A stretch of DNA of 10,109 nucleotides from Verrucomicrobia bacterium 12-59-8 (GCA_002279765.1 NCCR01000148.1:1-10109); one strand, 5' to 3'. Counted from the first letter of the stretch, positions 1-6,723 are shown. Notes: generated from the sequence alone by a model not told the origin. Translations and numbers: made by a program.

Positions 1-174
1 CCGCCCTACCGGCGCGGGTTGGCAGGTAGGGCGGACTGTCCTCAGTCCGCCGCGTGGGGCCAGAGCAGGCGCGCCTGTCCATGGGGAAAGAGAGAGCCCT
101 CCAGCCTGCGAACGACGGCGGTTGAGGGACCAACCGCCCTACCGGCGCGGGTTGGCAGGTAGGGCCACCCGCCC
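1..174. repeat. Palindromic GGCGG-type repeat block downstream of lpxD
   Basis: This stretch has no gene and is largely built from inverted repeats. A 32-bp sequence at 1-32 recurs exactly at 134-165. Within the first copy, CCGCCCTACC (1-10) and GGTAGGGCGG (25-34) are perfect reverse complements around a 14-bp spacer. One hairpin has arms GGCGGACTG (30-38) and CAGTCCGCC (43-51) with loop TCCT. Another has arms GGCGGTTG (117-124) and CAACCGCC (131-138) with a 6-base loop. A small hairpin, AGGGC (161-165) with GCCCT (171-175), touches the lpxD stop codon. Related hairpins lie at 6473-6573. The position just after lpxD suggests a role in transcription ending or mRNA 3' protection, but this is inference. 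Positions 52-116 hold nothing I recognise. Confidence 0.85.
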
Positions 175-1194
175 TCAGCCCGCCTGGCTGCCGTTCATCC
201 GTTTTTCCAGCGTCTTCAGCCGCCGCAAGGCTTCCGGCATCTTCGAGAGGGCGATCCACTGGCGCTTCGCCTGCTTGTCAGCGGCGGCAGGGTAGCCGAG
301 CACGGTTTCTCCGGCGGCGATGTCGCGCATGACGCCGGACTTGGCCCCGATGGTGGCTTGCGTTCCCAGCTTGAGATGCCCCGCAATGCCTGACTGCGAG
401 GCGATGACGACGTAGTCGGAAAGATGCGTGCTCCCGGCAAAGCCCACCTGGCCCATGATGAGGCAGTGGCGGCCCATGACGACATTGTGCGCCACATGCA
501 CGAGGTTGTCGATCTTCGTGCCCTGGCCGATCACGGTCGATCCCAGCGCGCCACGGTCAATCGAGGTGTTGGAGCCGATCTCCACATCGTCATGGATCAC
601 GACGTTCCCCACCTGCAGCATCTTGCGGTGCCGGCCCTGGTCAAAGACATAGCCGTAGCCGTCAGAGCCGATGGTCGTCCCGGCAAGAATGCTGACGCGG
701 TTGCCGATCTGCGTCCGCGCATACAGCACCACGTTGGGGTGCAGGCACACGTCCTCGCCGATCTTGCTGTCGCGGCCGATGTGGTTGCCGCCCATGAGCA
801 CCGTGTTTTTTCCCACCGTGACACCTGCGCCGATGACGCAGTGCGGGCCGATGCTGGCCGTGGCATCAATCTGCGCCGTGGCGTCCACCACCGCGCTGGC
901 ATGGATGCCGGCGGCGTGTTTTTCCGGCGGAAAGAAAAGTGGCAGCACCTTGGCGATGGCGATGCGCGCATCTTTGACGCGGATCAGCACTTTCGTCGCG
1001 GATTCAAATCCCTGCGGCACCAGGATGGCGCTGGCCTGGCTGGCCTCGGCGGCGGCCAGGTAGCTGGGCTTTTCGGCAAAGGTCAGATCTCCCGCCGCAG
1101 CGGCGTCTGCCGGGGCGATGCCCGTGAGGACGACTGTGCCGTCTCCCACCACTTCGCCACCGATCTTTTCTGCAAGCTGTGCGGCGGTGATCAT
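175..1194 (-). CDS. lpxD: UDP-3-O-acylglucosamine N-acyltransferase LpxD
   Basis: Third step of lipid A synthesis: transfers a 3-hydroxyacyl chain from acyl carrier protein to the 2-amino group of UDP-3-O-acylglucosamine, in the cytoplasm. The protein has 339 residues, close to the 341 of E. coli LpxD. Residues 1-95 fit the N-terminal uridine-binding domain. Residues ~97-300 are a run of hexapeptide repeats (for example IDATAS, IGAGVT, IGEDVC), the left-handed beta helix. Conserved family motifs are GSDGYGY (177-183) and SIDRGAL (211-217). H236 in VAHNV matches the catalytic histidine (H239 in E. coli). The C-terminal helix (311-335) is rich in Arg, Lys and Leu. The reading frame is open for 38 more codons upstream, but those overlap the desaturase gene and do not resemble LpxD, so the start MITAAQLAEK is chosen. 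No clear ribosome site precedes it. It lies 31 bp behind the desaturase and may be cotranscribed. No lpxA, lpxC or fabZ is seen nearby. Confidence 0.96.
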   Translation of the reverse strand: MITAAQLAEKIGGEVVGDGTVVLTGIAPADAAAAGDLTFAEKPSYLAAAEASQASAILVPQGFESATKVLIRVKDARIAIAKVLPLFFPPEKHAAGIHASAVVDATAQIDATASIGPHCVIGAGVTVGKNTVLMGGNHIGRDSKIGEDVCLHPNVVLYARTQIGNRVSILAGTTIGSDGYGYVFDQGRHRKMLQVGNVVIHDDVEIGSNTSIDRGALGSTVIGQGTKIDNLVHVAHNVVMGRHCLIMGQVGFAGSTHLSDYVVIASQSGIAGHLKLGTQATIGAKSGVMRDIAAGETVLGYPAAADKQAKRQWIALSKMPEALRRLKTLEKRMNGSQAG

Positions 1195-1225
1195 GGCGGT
1201 AAGCAGTTGAGCCTTGATCGGCGCT

Positions 1226-2254
1226 TCACTGCGCTGTTTTAGGCAGCGGCACCATGCGCTGCAGTTCCGTGTCCCAGACCTTAAGGCGCAGGCAGCGCAT
1301 GATGTCACGCGGGCGCAGGGTGGTGATCTTCGGCTTCTGCAGTTCGGGCATGGCCTTCAGCACCTCAGGCAGGCGGTAAAAGGGGATGCGTGCGTTCAGA
1401 TGGTGGATGTGGTGGTAGCCGATGTTCGCGGAAAACCACGCCATCAGCTTGCTCGTCTTCATGTAGCTGGAGGACTCCAGCGCCGCGCGCTCATAGGTCC
1501 AGCCCGCCTTGTCATAGAAGGCCACGTCTGGAAAATTGTGCTGTGCATAGAAGAGGTAGGACCCGATGGCATACGTGATGAAATGCGGGACCACCTGCAC
1601 CAGCAGCCAGATCGGCCAGCCAAAGAAGTAGATCAGCGCAGCGGCGATGCCCCCATGCACCAGCAGGGCCAGCAGGCAGTCCAGGTGCTGCCGGGGCTTC
1701 ATCACAAACGGGCGCAGGCACATGCCGTGCAGGAAGACGAAGAGGTAGCCAAAGAGAATCGTCAGCGGATGACGCATGAAAAGGTAGATCCGCCGGTCCG
1801 ACTTCGAGGCCTTCAGATAATGGTCCTTAGTCATGATCGGGTACGATCCGATGTGGGAGCCCTTGATCTTCGAGTTGTGGTTGTGGTGGTGGTTGTGTGA
1901 GCTGCGCCAGATGCTGCTCGGGCTCAGGGAGAGAATGCCAAAGCCACGCATGAGCCACTCCGCCACCTTGGAATTCGGCAGGATGGCGTTGTGCTGCTGG
2001 TCATGATAAATGACGAACAAGCGCAGCAGCAGCAGTCCGGAAAGCACGCTCAGCGCCATCTTCACCGCAAGGTAGGGTATCCACAGCGTGCCGGCGATGA
2101 CAGCCAGCCAGAGCGTGATGGTAGAGAGGATGCACCACCAGCTTTTCGCGGGGTTGTCCACTGCATATGCCTTGGTGGCCAGGATAAGCTCGGTGCCTGT
2201 CCTGTTTCTGCCGCCAAGAGTGATGGTATCGGCTAAAGCCAGGCCACTAGTCAT
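1226..2254 (-). CDS. Membrane fatty acid desaturase (FA_desaturase family)
   Basis: Integral membrane di-iron enzyme that probably introduces a double bond into lipid acyl chains. The 342-residue protein shows the three histidine clusters that bind the di-iron centre: HDQQH (84-88), HNHHH (120-124) and HHIHH (281-285), plus QHNFPD (238-243), a conserved segment in desaturases of this kind. Hydrophobic segments lie at about 43-62, 64-83, 166-180, 193-212 and 214-236, matching the usual two hairpins, with the histidine boxes on the cytoplasmic side. The start at 2254 gives a normal N-terminus and has a weak GTGGAA 5-10 bases upstream. Substrate and position of desaturation cannot be told from sequence alone. 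A related hydroxylase or ketolase is possible but less likely. It precedes lpxD by 31 bp on the same strand, so both may serve envelope lipid composition. Upstream, potC ends about 150 bp away, so a separate promoter is likely, though I see no convincing one. Confidence 0.92.
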   Translation of the reverse strand: MTSGLALADTITLGGRNRTGTELILATKAYAVDNPAKSWWCILSTITLWLAVIAGTLWIPYLAVKMALSVLSGLLLLRLFVIYHDQQHNAILPNSKVAEWLMRGFGILSLSPSSIWRSSHNHHHNHNSKIKGSHIGSYPIMTKDHYLKASKSDRRIYLFMRHPLTILFGYLFVFLHGMCLRPFVMKPRQHLDCLLALLVHGGIAAALIYFFGWPIWLLVQVVPHFITYAIGSYLFYAQHNFPDVAFYDKAGWTYERAALESSSYMKTSKLMAWFSANIGYHHIHHLNARIPFYRLPEVLKAMPELQKPKITTLRPRDIMRCLRLKVWDTELQRMVPLPKTAQ

Positions 2255-2346
2255 GTGTGTTCCACATGACTTAGCAATGGCTCAAAAGCAAGCCTTGTTT
2301 ATTACGTTCTGATCAGCAATTTTTGGGCCACCCCACATTCCTTAAA

Positions 2347-2359
2347 CCCGCAGCGCGGG
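2347..2359 (-). terminator. Possible weak terminator hairpin after potC
   Basis: CCCGC (2347-2351) and GCGGG (2355-2359) form a perfect 5-bp stem with a 3-base loop. Read on the minus strand it is followed by TTTAAGG, so the U tract is only three bases. It lies about 47 bp after the potC stop and could end potABC transcription before the desaturase. The stem is short, so the call is tentative. Confidence 0.25.
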
Positions 2360-2382
2360 CGGCAGTCACACCCGCCGCCACT

Positions 2383-2435
2383 TGCAGCTCCCTCTCGCTG
2401 CGGCGTCACACCCGGCGCTGGAGGCGGGAGCTGCA
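2383..2435. repeat. Inverted repeat straddling the potC stop codon
   Basis: TGCAGCTCCC (2383-2392) and GGGAGCTGCA (2426-2435) are perfect 10-bp reverse complements around 33 bp that include the potC stop at 2406-2408. A smaller hairpin is nested inside: GCAGC (2384-2388) with GCTGC (2397-2401). The 9-mer TCACACCCG also occurs twice as a direct repeat, at 2365-2373 and 2405-2413. In the transcript this would fold over the end of potC. Confidence 0.55.
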
Positions 2436-3176
2436 CACCGCCACGAGGAAAGTGCTGCCGATCAGCAGCGTACTCAGCGCATTGATCACCGGCAGGCTCC
2501 GGCTCGTGCGCATCATGCTCGCCACCCGCAGCGGCAGCGTCGTCGTCCCCGGCCCGGACACGAAGAAGGTGATCACGTAGTCGTCGATGGACAGCGTGAA
2601 GGCCAGCAGCCCGCCCGCCAGCACGCCGGGCAGCAGCAGCGGCAGCAGCACTTTCCGCACCGCCTGCGCCTGCGTGGCCCCCAGATCCCGCGCGGCGTCC
2701 AGCAGGGTAAAGTCAAAGTCCTGCAGCCGCCCCAGCACCACCATCGTCACAAAGCTCAAACAGAACGTCACATGCGCGATCCAGATCGTCACCAGCCCCG
2801 TCTCCACCCCGCTGAGTACAAAGAGCGCCAGCAGCGACATCCCCATCAGGATGTCCGGCATCACCAGCGGCAGGGTGATCAGCATCTGGTGCGCGCTTTG
2901 CAGCCCCGAGCGGAACCGATGCAGCGCATACGCCGCCAGCGTGCCCAGCACCATGGCCGCCACCGAGGCAGACACCGCGATTTTGAGCGTGATCCACAGA
3001 GATTCCCACACCTCTCCCGCAGCCCATAGCTTTTCATACCAGTTCCAGGTAAAGCCCTCCCACTCCCCGCCAAACCGCGAGGCATTGAAGGAGTTCACCA
3101 CCAGCACCACCAGCGGCGCAAACAGAAACACGAGCACCCCGCACGTGAGGCACGCCGGCAGCCAGGAGCGCCTCAT
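2406..3176 (-). CDS. potC: ABC transporter permease, PotC-like (polyamine type)
   Basis: One of two inner-membrane subunits of a binding-protein-dependent importer of the spermidine/putrescine class. It is 256 residues long (E. coli PotC has 264). About six hydrophobic helices are visible, near 10-28, 63-87, 98-121, 128-150, 184-205 and 232-249. The cytoplasmic EAA loop that contacts the ATPase is clear: DAARDLGA at 160-167, then VLLPLLLPG. The longer open frame would start 10 codons earlier, but the ATG at 3176 overlaps the potB stop as ATGA, giving translational coupling, and yields MRRSWLPACL, a normal Arg-rich lead into the first helix. The sequence ...TLSIDDYVITFFVSGPG (195-210) is characteristic of PotC-type permeases. 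The real substrate could be another small cation, sulfonate or thiamine-like compound, because no binding protein is linked. Confidence 0.92.
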   Translation of the reverse strand: MRRSWLPACLTCGVLVFLFAPLVVLVVNSFNASRFGGEWEGFTWNWYEKLWAAGEVWESLWITLKIAVSASVAAMVLGTLAAYALHRFRSGLQSAHQMLITLPLVMPDILMGMSLLALFVLSGVETGLVTIWIAHVTFCLSFVTMVVLGRLQDFDFTLLDAARDLGATQAQAVRKVLLPLLLPGVLAGGLLAFTLSIDDYVITFFVSGPGTTTLPLRVASMMRTSRSLPVINALSTLLIGSTFLVAVCSSRLQRRV

Positions 3177-4030
3177 GCCGCCTCCTTTCTCCCAAACTGC
3201 CGCCACAGCACCACCAGCAGCATCGGCACCAGCACCGCCAGCATCAGCCCGCCCGCCAGCGCGCTCGCGTGCGGCAGATTGCGGTCTGAAAACACCCGCT
3301 GGGAGATCTTGTTCCCCAGCATCTCATCCGATGTCCCGCCCACCATCTGCGGGATCACATACTGCCCCAGGCAGCACACAAACACCATCACCGCCGCCGA
3401 GGTGAGCCCGCGCCGCACCCCCGGCACAAACACCTGCGCAAACGCACGCCACGGCCCCGCCCCGAGATCCCGCGCCGCATCCAGCAGGCCAAAGTCAAAC
3501 TTCTCCGCCGCAGCGTACAGCGGCAGAATGGCAAACGGCAGTTGTGTGTAAACCAGCAGCAGCAGCACCGTGCCCACCTGGTGCAGCAGCACCGCATCTT
3601 CTGGGATGAGATGCAGGCCGATGAGCAACTGCGTCAGCGGCCCCTCCGGGTGCAGCAGAGACTTCCACGCAAAGATGCGGATCAGGAAATTCGACAGAAA
3701 CGGGATGACCACCAGCAGCAGCAGCACCTGCCGCACACGCTCTCCCGCCCGCGCCATTTGAAACGCCACCGGCAGCGCCAGCGCCAGGCAGATCACCGTC
3801 GTCACCGCGCTGAGCCAGAGCGTGCGCCAGAGGATCGGCAGGTACGCCGGGTCCTGCACCTCCCGCAGCGTGGCCAGCGTCCACCCCGGCCCCACACCCC
3901 CTTGCAGATCTGCCGGACGAAACGCCGTGACGAGCACCAGAATGGCCGGGACCACAAAAAACACCCCCAGCCACGCCAGGGAGGGCAGGGTGAGCAGCCA
4001 CTCTTTCCTCTGCCGCCGGTCCCTGCTCAT
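3173..4030 (-). CDS. potB: ABC transporter permease, PotB-like (polyamine type)
   Basis: Partner permease to the PotC-like subunit, 285 residues (the PotB norm is about 275-285). After the Arg/Lys-rich cytoplasmic N-terminus (MSRDRRQRKEW) come hydrophobic helices near 12-36, 68-92, 101-120, 148-172, 208-228 and 256-276. The EAA loop reads DAARDLGAGPWRAF (184-197), and VIPFLSNFLIRIFAW (108-122) is a recognisable PotB-type stretch. Both ends are fixed by 4-bp ATGA overlaps: its start at 4030 overlaps the potA stop, and its stop overlaps the potC start. The three genes are therefore almost certainly one translation-coupled operon. GGTSDEMLGNKI (231-242) matches the periplasmic/loop segment seen in this subfamily. 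Substrate assignment to polyamines is by family resemblance only. Confidence 0.92.
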   Translation of the reverse strand: MSRDRRQRKEWLLTLPSLAWLGVFFVVPAILVLVTAFRPADLQGGVGPGWTLATLREVQDPAYLPILWRTLWLSAVTTVICLALALPVAFQMARAGERVRQVLLLLVVIPFLSNFLIRIFAWKSLLHPEGPLTQLLIGLHLIPEDAVLLHQVGTVLLLLVYTQLPFAILPLYAAAEKFDFGLLDAARDLGAGPWRAFAQVFVPGVRRGLTSAAVMVFVCCLGQYVIPQMVGGTSDEMLGNKISQRVFSDRNLPHASALAGGLMLAVLVPMLLVVLWRQFGRKEAA

Positions 4031-5133
4031 GCCTCCGCCTCCAGCCGCACCACACGGCCTTCATCCGGGTGGAAACTCATCCACACCTCCGCCCCGCGCG
4101 CCGGGTCGATCTCCCCGCCGCTGAAGCGGCTGCGCTGGAGCTGCGCCAGGATGCGGTGCTCCCCCGCGCGGATGCGGTAGCGCGTGTGCGAGCCAAAGTA
4201 CACCCGCTCCTCCACCACGCCACGAAAGGCGTTCACCCGGTCCCCGCTGGACGGGCGCACCAGCGCGAGGCTGATTTTCTCCGGCCGCACCATCAGCCGC
4301 AGCGGCTGGTTCGGCGTCAGCACACCCTGGCTCAGCACCAGCGGACTGCCCAGCCCCTCCACCAGCACGCGCACGTAGCCCTCATGCTGAAACTCCACCG
4401 CCGTGCCCGTGAAGAAATTCGCATCGCCAATGAAAGCGGCCACGAAGCTGCTGCGCGGCGTTTCATACAGTTGCGCCGGCGCGTCCACCTGCTCCACCCG
4501 GCCCGCGTTCATCACCGCGATGCGGTCGCTCAGGCTCATCGCCTCGCCCTGGTCATGCGTGACGTAGATGAACGTCGTGCCCACCTGCTCATGGATCGTG
4601 TTCAGCTCCATCAGCATGTGCTGCCGCAGCTTCAGATCCAGCGCCGCCAGTGGCTCGTCCAGCAGCAGCACCTGCGGGCGGTTCACCAGCGCCCGCGCGA
4701 TGGCCACACGCTGCCGCTGCCCGCCGCTGAGCTGCGCAGGCCGCTTGCGCGCATGCTCGCTCAGCCGCACCAGCTCCAGCATGCCGTCCACGCCTTGGCG
4801 GATTTCCCCATGCGGGCGGCGGCTCATGCGCAGGCCAAAGGCCACATTCTCCCACACGCTCAGGTGCGGAAACAGCGCGTAGTTTTGAAACACCGTGTTC
4901 ACCGGACGCCGCTCCGGCGGCAGCGCCGTGATGTCCTGCCCCGCCACCAGAATCCGCCCGCTGTCCGGCCGCTCAAATCCGGCGATCATCCGCAGCAGGG
5001 TCGTCTTCCCGCAGCCACTCGGGCCCAGCAGCGAAAACGACTCCCCCTGCGCCACCGTCAACGACACCGCATCCACGGCGCGCTGGGTGCCGAAGGTTTT
5101 GGAAACGTGGTCAATGACGAGAAAATCGTCCAT
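4027..5133 (-). CDS. potA: ABC transporter ATP-binding protein, PotA-like (polyamine type)
   Basis: ATPase that powers the PotB/PotC-like importer on the cytoplasmic face. From the chosen start it is 368 residues (E. coli PotA has 378). All nucleotide-binding motifs are intact: Walker A GPSGCGKT (37-44), Q-loop VFQNY with Q83, signature LSGGQ (135-139), Walker B VLLLDE (155-160), D-loop ALD (164-166) and switch H193 in YVTHD. Residues ~240-368 form the C-terminal TOBE-type regulatory domain, with MVRPEKISL at 281-289. The frame stays open far upstream across the divergent gene, but that part is an antisense artefact. Three in-frame ATGs compete: 5154 (MFRL), 5142 (MPRM) and 5133 (MDDF). None has a good ribosome site; MDDFLVIDHVSKTFG best matches the family. 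The stop overlaps the potB start by 4 bp. Confidence 0.93.
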   Translation of the reverse strand: MDDFLVIDHVSKTFGTQRAVDAVSLTVAQGESFSLLGPSGCGKTTLLRMIAGFERPDSGRILVAGQDITALPPERRPVNTVFQNYALFPHLSVWENVAFGLRMSRRPHGEIRQGVDGMLELVRLSEHARKRPAQLSGGQRQRVAIARALVNRPQVLLLDEPLAALDLKLRQHMLMELNTIHEQVGTTFIYVTHDQGEAMSLSDRIAVMNAGRVEQVDAPAQLYETPRSSFVAAFIGDANFFTGTAVEFQHEGYVRVLVEGLGSPLVLSQGVLTPNQPLRLMVRPEKISLALVRPSSGDRVNAFRGVVEERVYFGSHTRYRIRAGEHRILAQLQRSRFSGGEIDPARGAEVWMSFHPDEGRVVRLEAEA

Positions 5134-5150
5134 GCGGGGCATAAGACGGA

Positions 5151-5180
5151 ACATTAGCCTGCAAACAATGGATGTGGCAA
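5151..5180 (-). promoter_or_regulatory. Tentative promoter for potABC
   Basis: On the minus strand TTGCCA (5180-5175, five of six matches to the -35 consensus) is followed after 18 bases by TAATGT (5156-5151), a poor -10. If real, transcription would begin near 5144, which excludes the ATG at 5154 and favours 5142 or 5133. The 66-87 bp between the divergent starts must hold promoters for both directions. I saw no convincing plus-strand promoter. Confidence 0.2.
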
Positions 5181-5220
5181 GGAGCTTGCGGGATTCACCG
5201 GAAAGGGCCAGCTTGCCCGA

Positions 5221-6453
5221 ATGTCCTCCCGCTTTGAAATTTTGCGTCCTCTCGAAGAAGACACCGCCAGCAAGCTGCAGCTCATCCGCGACAACAAACG
5301 CGGCGACGAGCTGCGCCTGCGGCGCTTCAAGACCACCAAGCCAGAGGAAATCGAGGGCCTGCAGGAGCTTTTCCGCCAGCTCTCCGCCGTGCCCAGCCCG
5401 CATCTCGACCGCCTGATCGACTTCGGCGCGGACAAAGACGGCTTCTACACCATCGTCGCCGGACCCCTGCCAGGAGAGACCCTCAGCCAGGTGCTCGAGC
5501 GCGGCCCGCTCACAGAAAAAGAGTTTGAAACCGTGGCCACGCAGCTCCTCGGCGTGCTCTCCGACCTCCACGAAGACGCCATCGTCCACGGCAGCCTGCG
5601 GCCAGATTTTATACGCATCGCCGGAAAATCCGCCGCCGACTGGCAGGTCACCCTGCATGGCTTCGGCCAGGGCTTCGCCGCCCGCGACAGCAGCCCCGAA
5701 GAGCAGATCCGCGCCTACCGCTGCACCGCCCCGGAGCAGTGGCAGGACGGCACCACCCGCCGCCGCACCGATGTGTACGCGCTCGGCTGCATCTTCTATG
5801 AAGCACTCACCGCCCGGCCCCCCTTTGACGGCCGCGTCCTCAAGGAGCTGCGGCTCAAGCACCTCGGCCACGACCTCGCCCCGCTGTCAAAACTCGCCTC
5901 CCACGTCCCCGCCTGGATCACCGCCTATGTGATGCACCTGATCGCGGCAGACCCAGAACAACGCCCGCGCAAAGCAGGAGCCGCCCTGGAGCTCTACCAG
6001 CGCCGCGAAGCCCCCCCCCAGCCCGAGCAGCCGCCACGCCCCGAGCCCGCGCCAGAGCTACCCAAGACCACCCCACCGGTCAGCTTTATCCAGCAGCCGC
6101 ACTCCGCCCCCGTCGTCCTGCCCAGCCCGCAGCAAGGCACGCGGCATGCCACCTCCAGCACCATCCCCATTTCCCCCGGCCCGCACGTCGCCGCCAACCG
6201 CCCGCCCGTCCGGCGTCCCTCCAGCACCACCGTGCTGCCACCGCGCAAAGCCTCCGCGCCGATGCCGCGCACCCCGTCCGCCCCAGGCCGCAGAGCCTCC
6301 ACCCCGGCGATCCGCCCCCCGACCCTCGCCGCCCGCGCCAACGCCCTGATCGCCGCCGCCGCCCAGGTCCAACACATCAAGCCCATCCTCATCGCCGCCT
6401 CCGCCCTCATCCTGCTCCTCGCCATCGTCACCCTCCGCAGTTGCAGCTCCTGA
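5221..6453 (+). CDS. Predicted tail-anchored pseudokinase (protein kinase fold)
   Basis: A 410-residue protein with the layout of a bacterial Ser/Thr kinase but degenerate active-site motifs. Residues ~5-260 form the kinase-like domain. There is no Gly-rich loop (residues 9-20 contain no glycine). The ATP-binding lysine region reads LRLRRF (31-36), Arg in place of Lys. The catalytic HRDxKxxN is HGSLRPDF (123-130), which lacks the base Asp, the Lys and the Asn. DFG is GFG (147-149). Structural motifs survive: APE (170-172) and TDVYALGCIFYEAL (183-196). Residues ~262-365 are a Pro/Ala/Ser/Arg-rich linker, probably disordered. One hydrophobic helix at about 386-405 ends the protein, followed by RSCSS, so the domain should face the cytoplasm on a C-terminal anchor. 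The start is the first ATG in frame; GGAAAGGG lies 13 bases upstream, a loose ribosome site. It is divergent from potA. The role is unknown; a scaffold or regulator is plausible. Confidence 0.85.
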   Translation: MSSRFEILRPLEEDTASKLQLIRDNKRGDELRLRRFKTTKPEEIEGLQELFRQLSAVPSPHLDRLIDFGADKDGFYTIVAGPLPGETLSQVLERGPLTEKEFETVATQLLGVLSDLHEDAIVHGSLRPDFIRIAGKSAADWQVTLHGFGQGFAARDSSPEEQIRAYRCTAPEQWQDGTTRRRTDVYALGCIFYEALTARPPFDGRVLKELRLKHLGHDLAPLSKLASHVPAWITAYVMHLIAADPEQRPRKAGAALELYQRREAPPQPEQPPRPEPAPELPKTTPPVSFIQQPHSAPVVLPSPQQGTRHATSSTIPISPGPHVAANRPPVRRPSSTTVLPPRKASAPMPRTPSAPGRRASTPAIRPPTLAARANALIAAAAQVQHIKPILIAASALILLLAIVTLRSCSS

Positions 6454-6472
6454 TCCACCGCCCAGCGCGTGT

Positions 6473-6573
6473 TAGGGCGGTTGGTCCTCAAGCCGCCATC
6501 CTTCGCAAGGTAGGGCGGTTGGTCCTCAAGCCGCCATCCTTCGCAAGGTAGGGCGGTTGGTCCTCCAACCGCC
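6473..6573. repeat. 38-bp tandem repeat array of hairpin units
   Basis: Two exact 38-bp copies (6473-6510 and 6511-6548) are followed by a partial third from 6549. Each begins TAGGGCGGTTGGTCCT. In the third, arms GGCGGTTGG (6552-6560) and CCAACCGCC (6565-6573) form a perfect 9-bp stem with loop TCCT. In the first two, the right arm is CAAGCCGCC, so the stem is imperfect. The units belong to the same family as those at 1-174. The array starts 19 bp after the pseudokinase stop, between convergent genes, and could act as a two-way transcription end. Confidence 0.88.
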
Positions 6574-6609
6574 GCCGAGCGGCTCCAGGCCCCCTCCCCG
6601 ACAAACGCG

Positions 6610-6723
6610 ATAAGGAAACCCAGCACACCGCAATCCAATCCGGTTCCTGCCTTCCTGCCTTCCTCATTAAAAATCCGGCTCATAGCCCAAGCCCCTGAAA
6701 CAGGAATAAGGAAACCTATCCAA
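6610..6723. repeat. Intergenic repeat block with duplicated ATAAGGAAACC
   Basis: ATAAGGAAACC occurs at 6610-6620 and again at 6706-6716, each followed by ATCCAAT (6632-6638 and 6717-6723), with 11 extra bases in the first copy. Between them lies an 8-bp tandem unit TTCCTGCC (6644-6651, 6652-6659, then partial TTCCTC), and AATCCGG appears twice (6637-6643 and 6672-6678). Together with the array before it this fills the 309-bp gap between the pseudokinase and the next gene. I see no gene in the gap. Confidence 0.6.

Noticed and set aside
424..1242. 272-codon plus-strand open frame opposite lpxD
   Set aside because: It lies antisense to a clear LpxD. Its product is His/Ala/Asp-rich with no recognisable domain, typical of mirrored hexapeptide-repeat codons in GC-rich DNA.
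1870..1900. GGTGGTTGTG-type microsatellite
   Set aside because: It encodes the HNHHHNH histidine box of the desaturase, so the repetition comes from His/Asn codons.
3542..4180. 212-codon plus-strand frame opposite potB
   Set aside because: Antisense to potB, whose ends are fixed by ATGA overlaps on both sides. The product is Gln/Arg/His low-complexity.
4069..5157. 362-codon plus-strand frame opposite potA
   Set aside because: Antisense to an ATPase with every motif intact. The product is Arg/His/Gln-rich low-complexity sequence.
5134..5871. N-terminal extension of the potA frame to 614 residues
   Set aside because: The extra residues are antisense to the pseudokinase gene and bear no resemblance to ABC ATPases; PotA proteins begin near MDDFLVIDHV.
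6473..6573. CRISPR array
   Set aside because: The 38-bp units abut with no unique spacers between them, number under three, and no cas gene is present.
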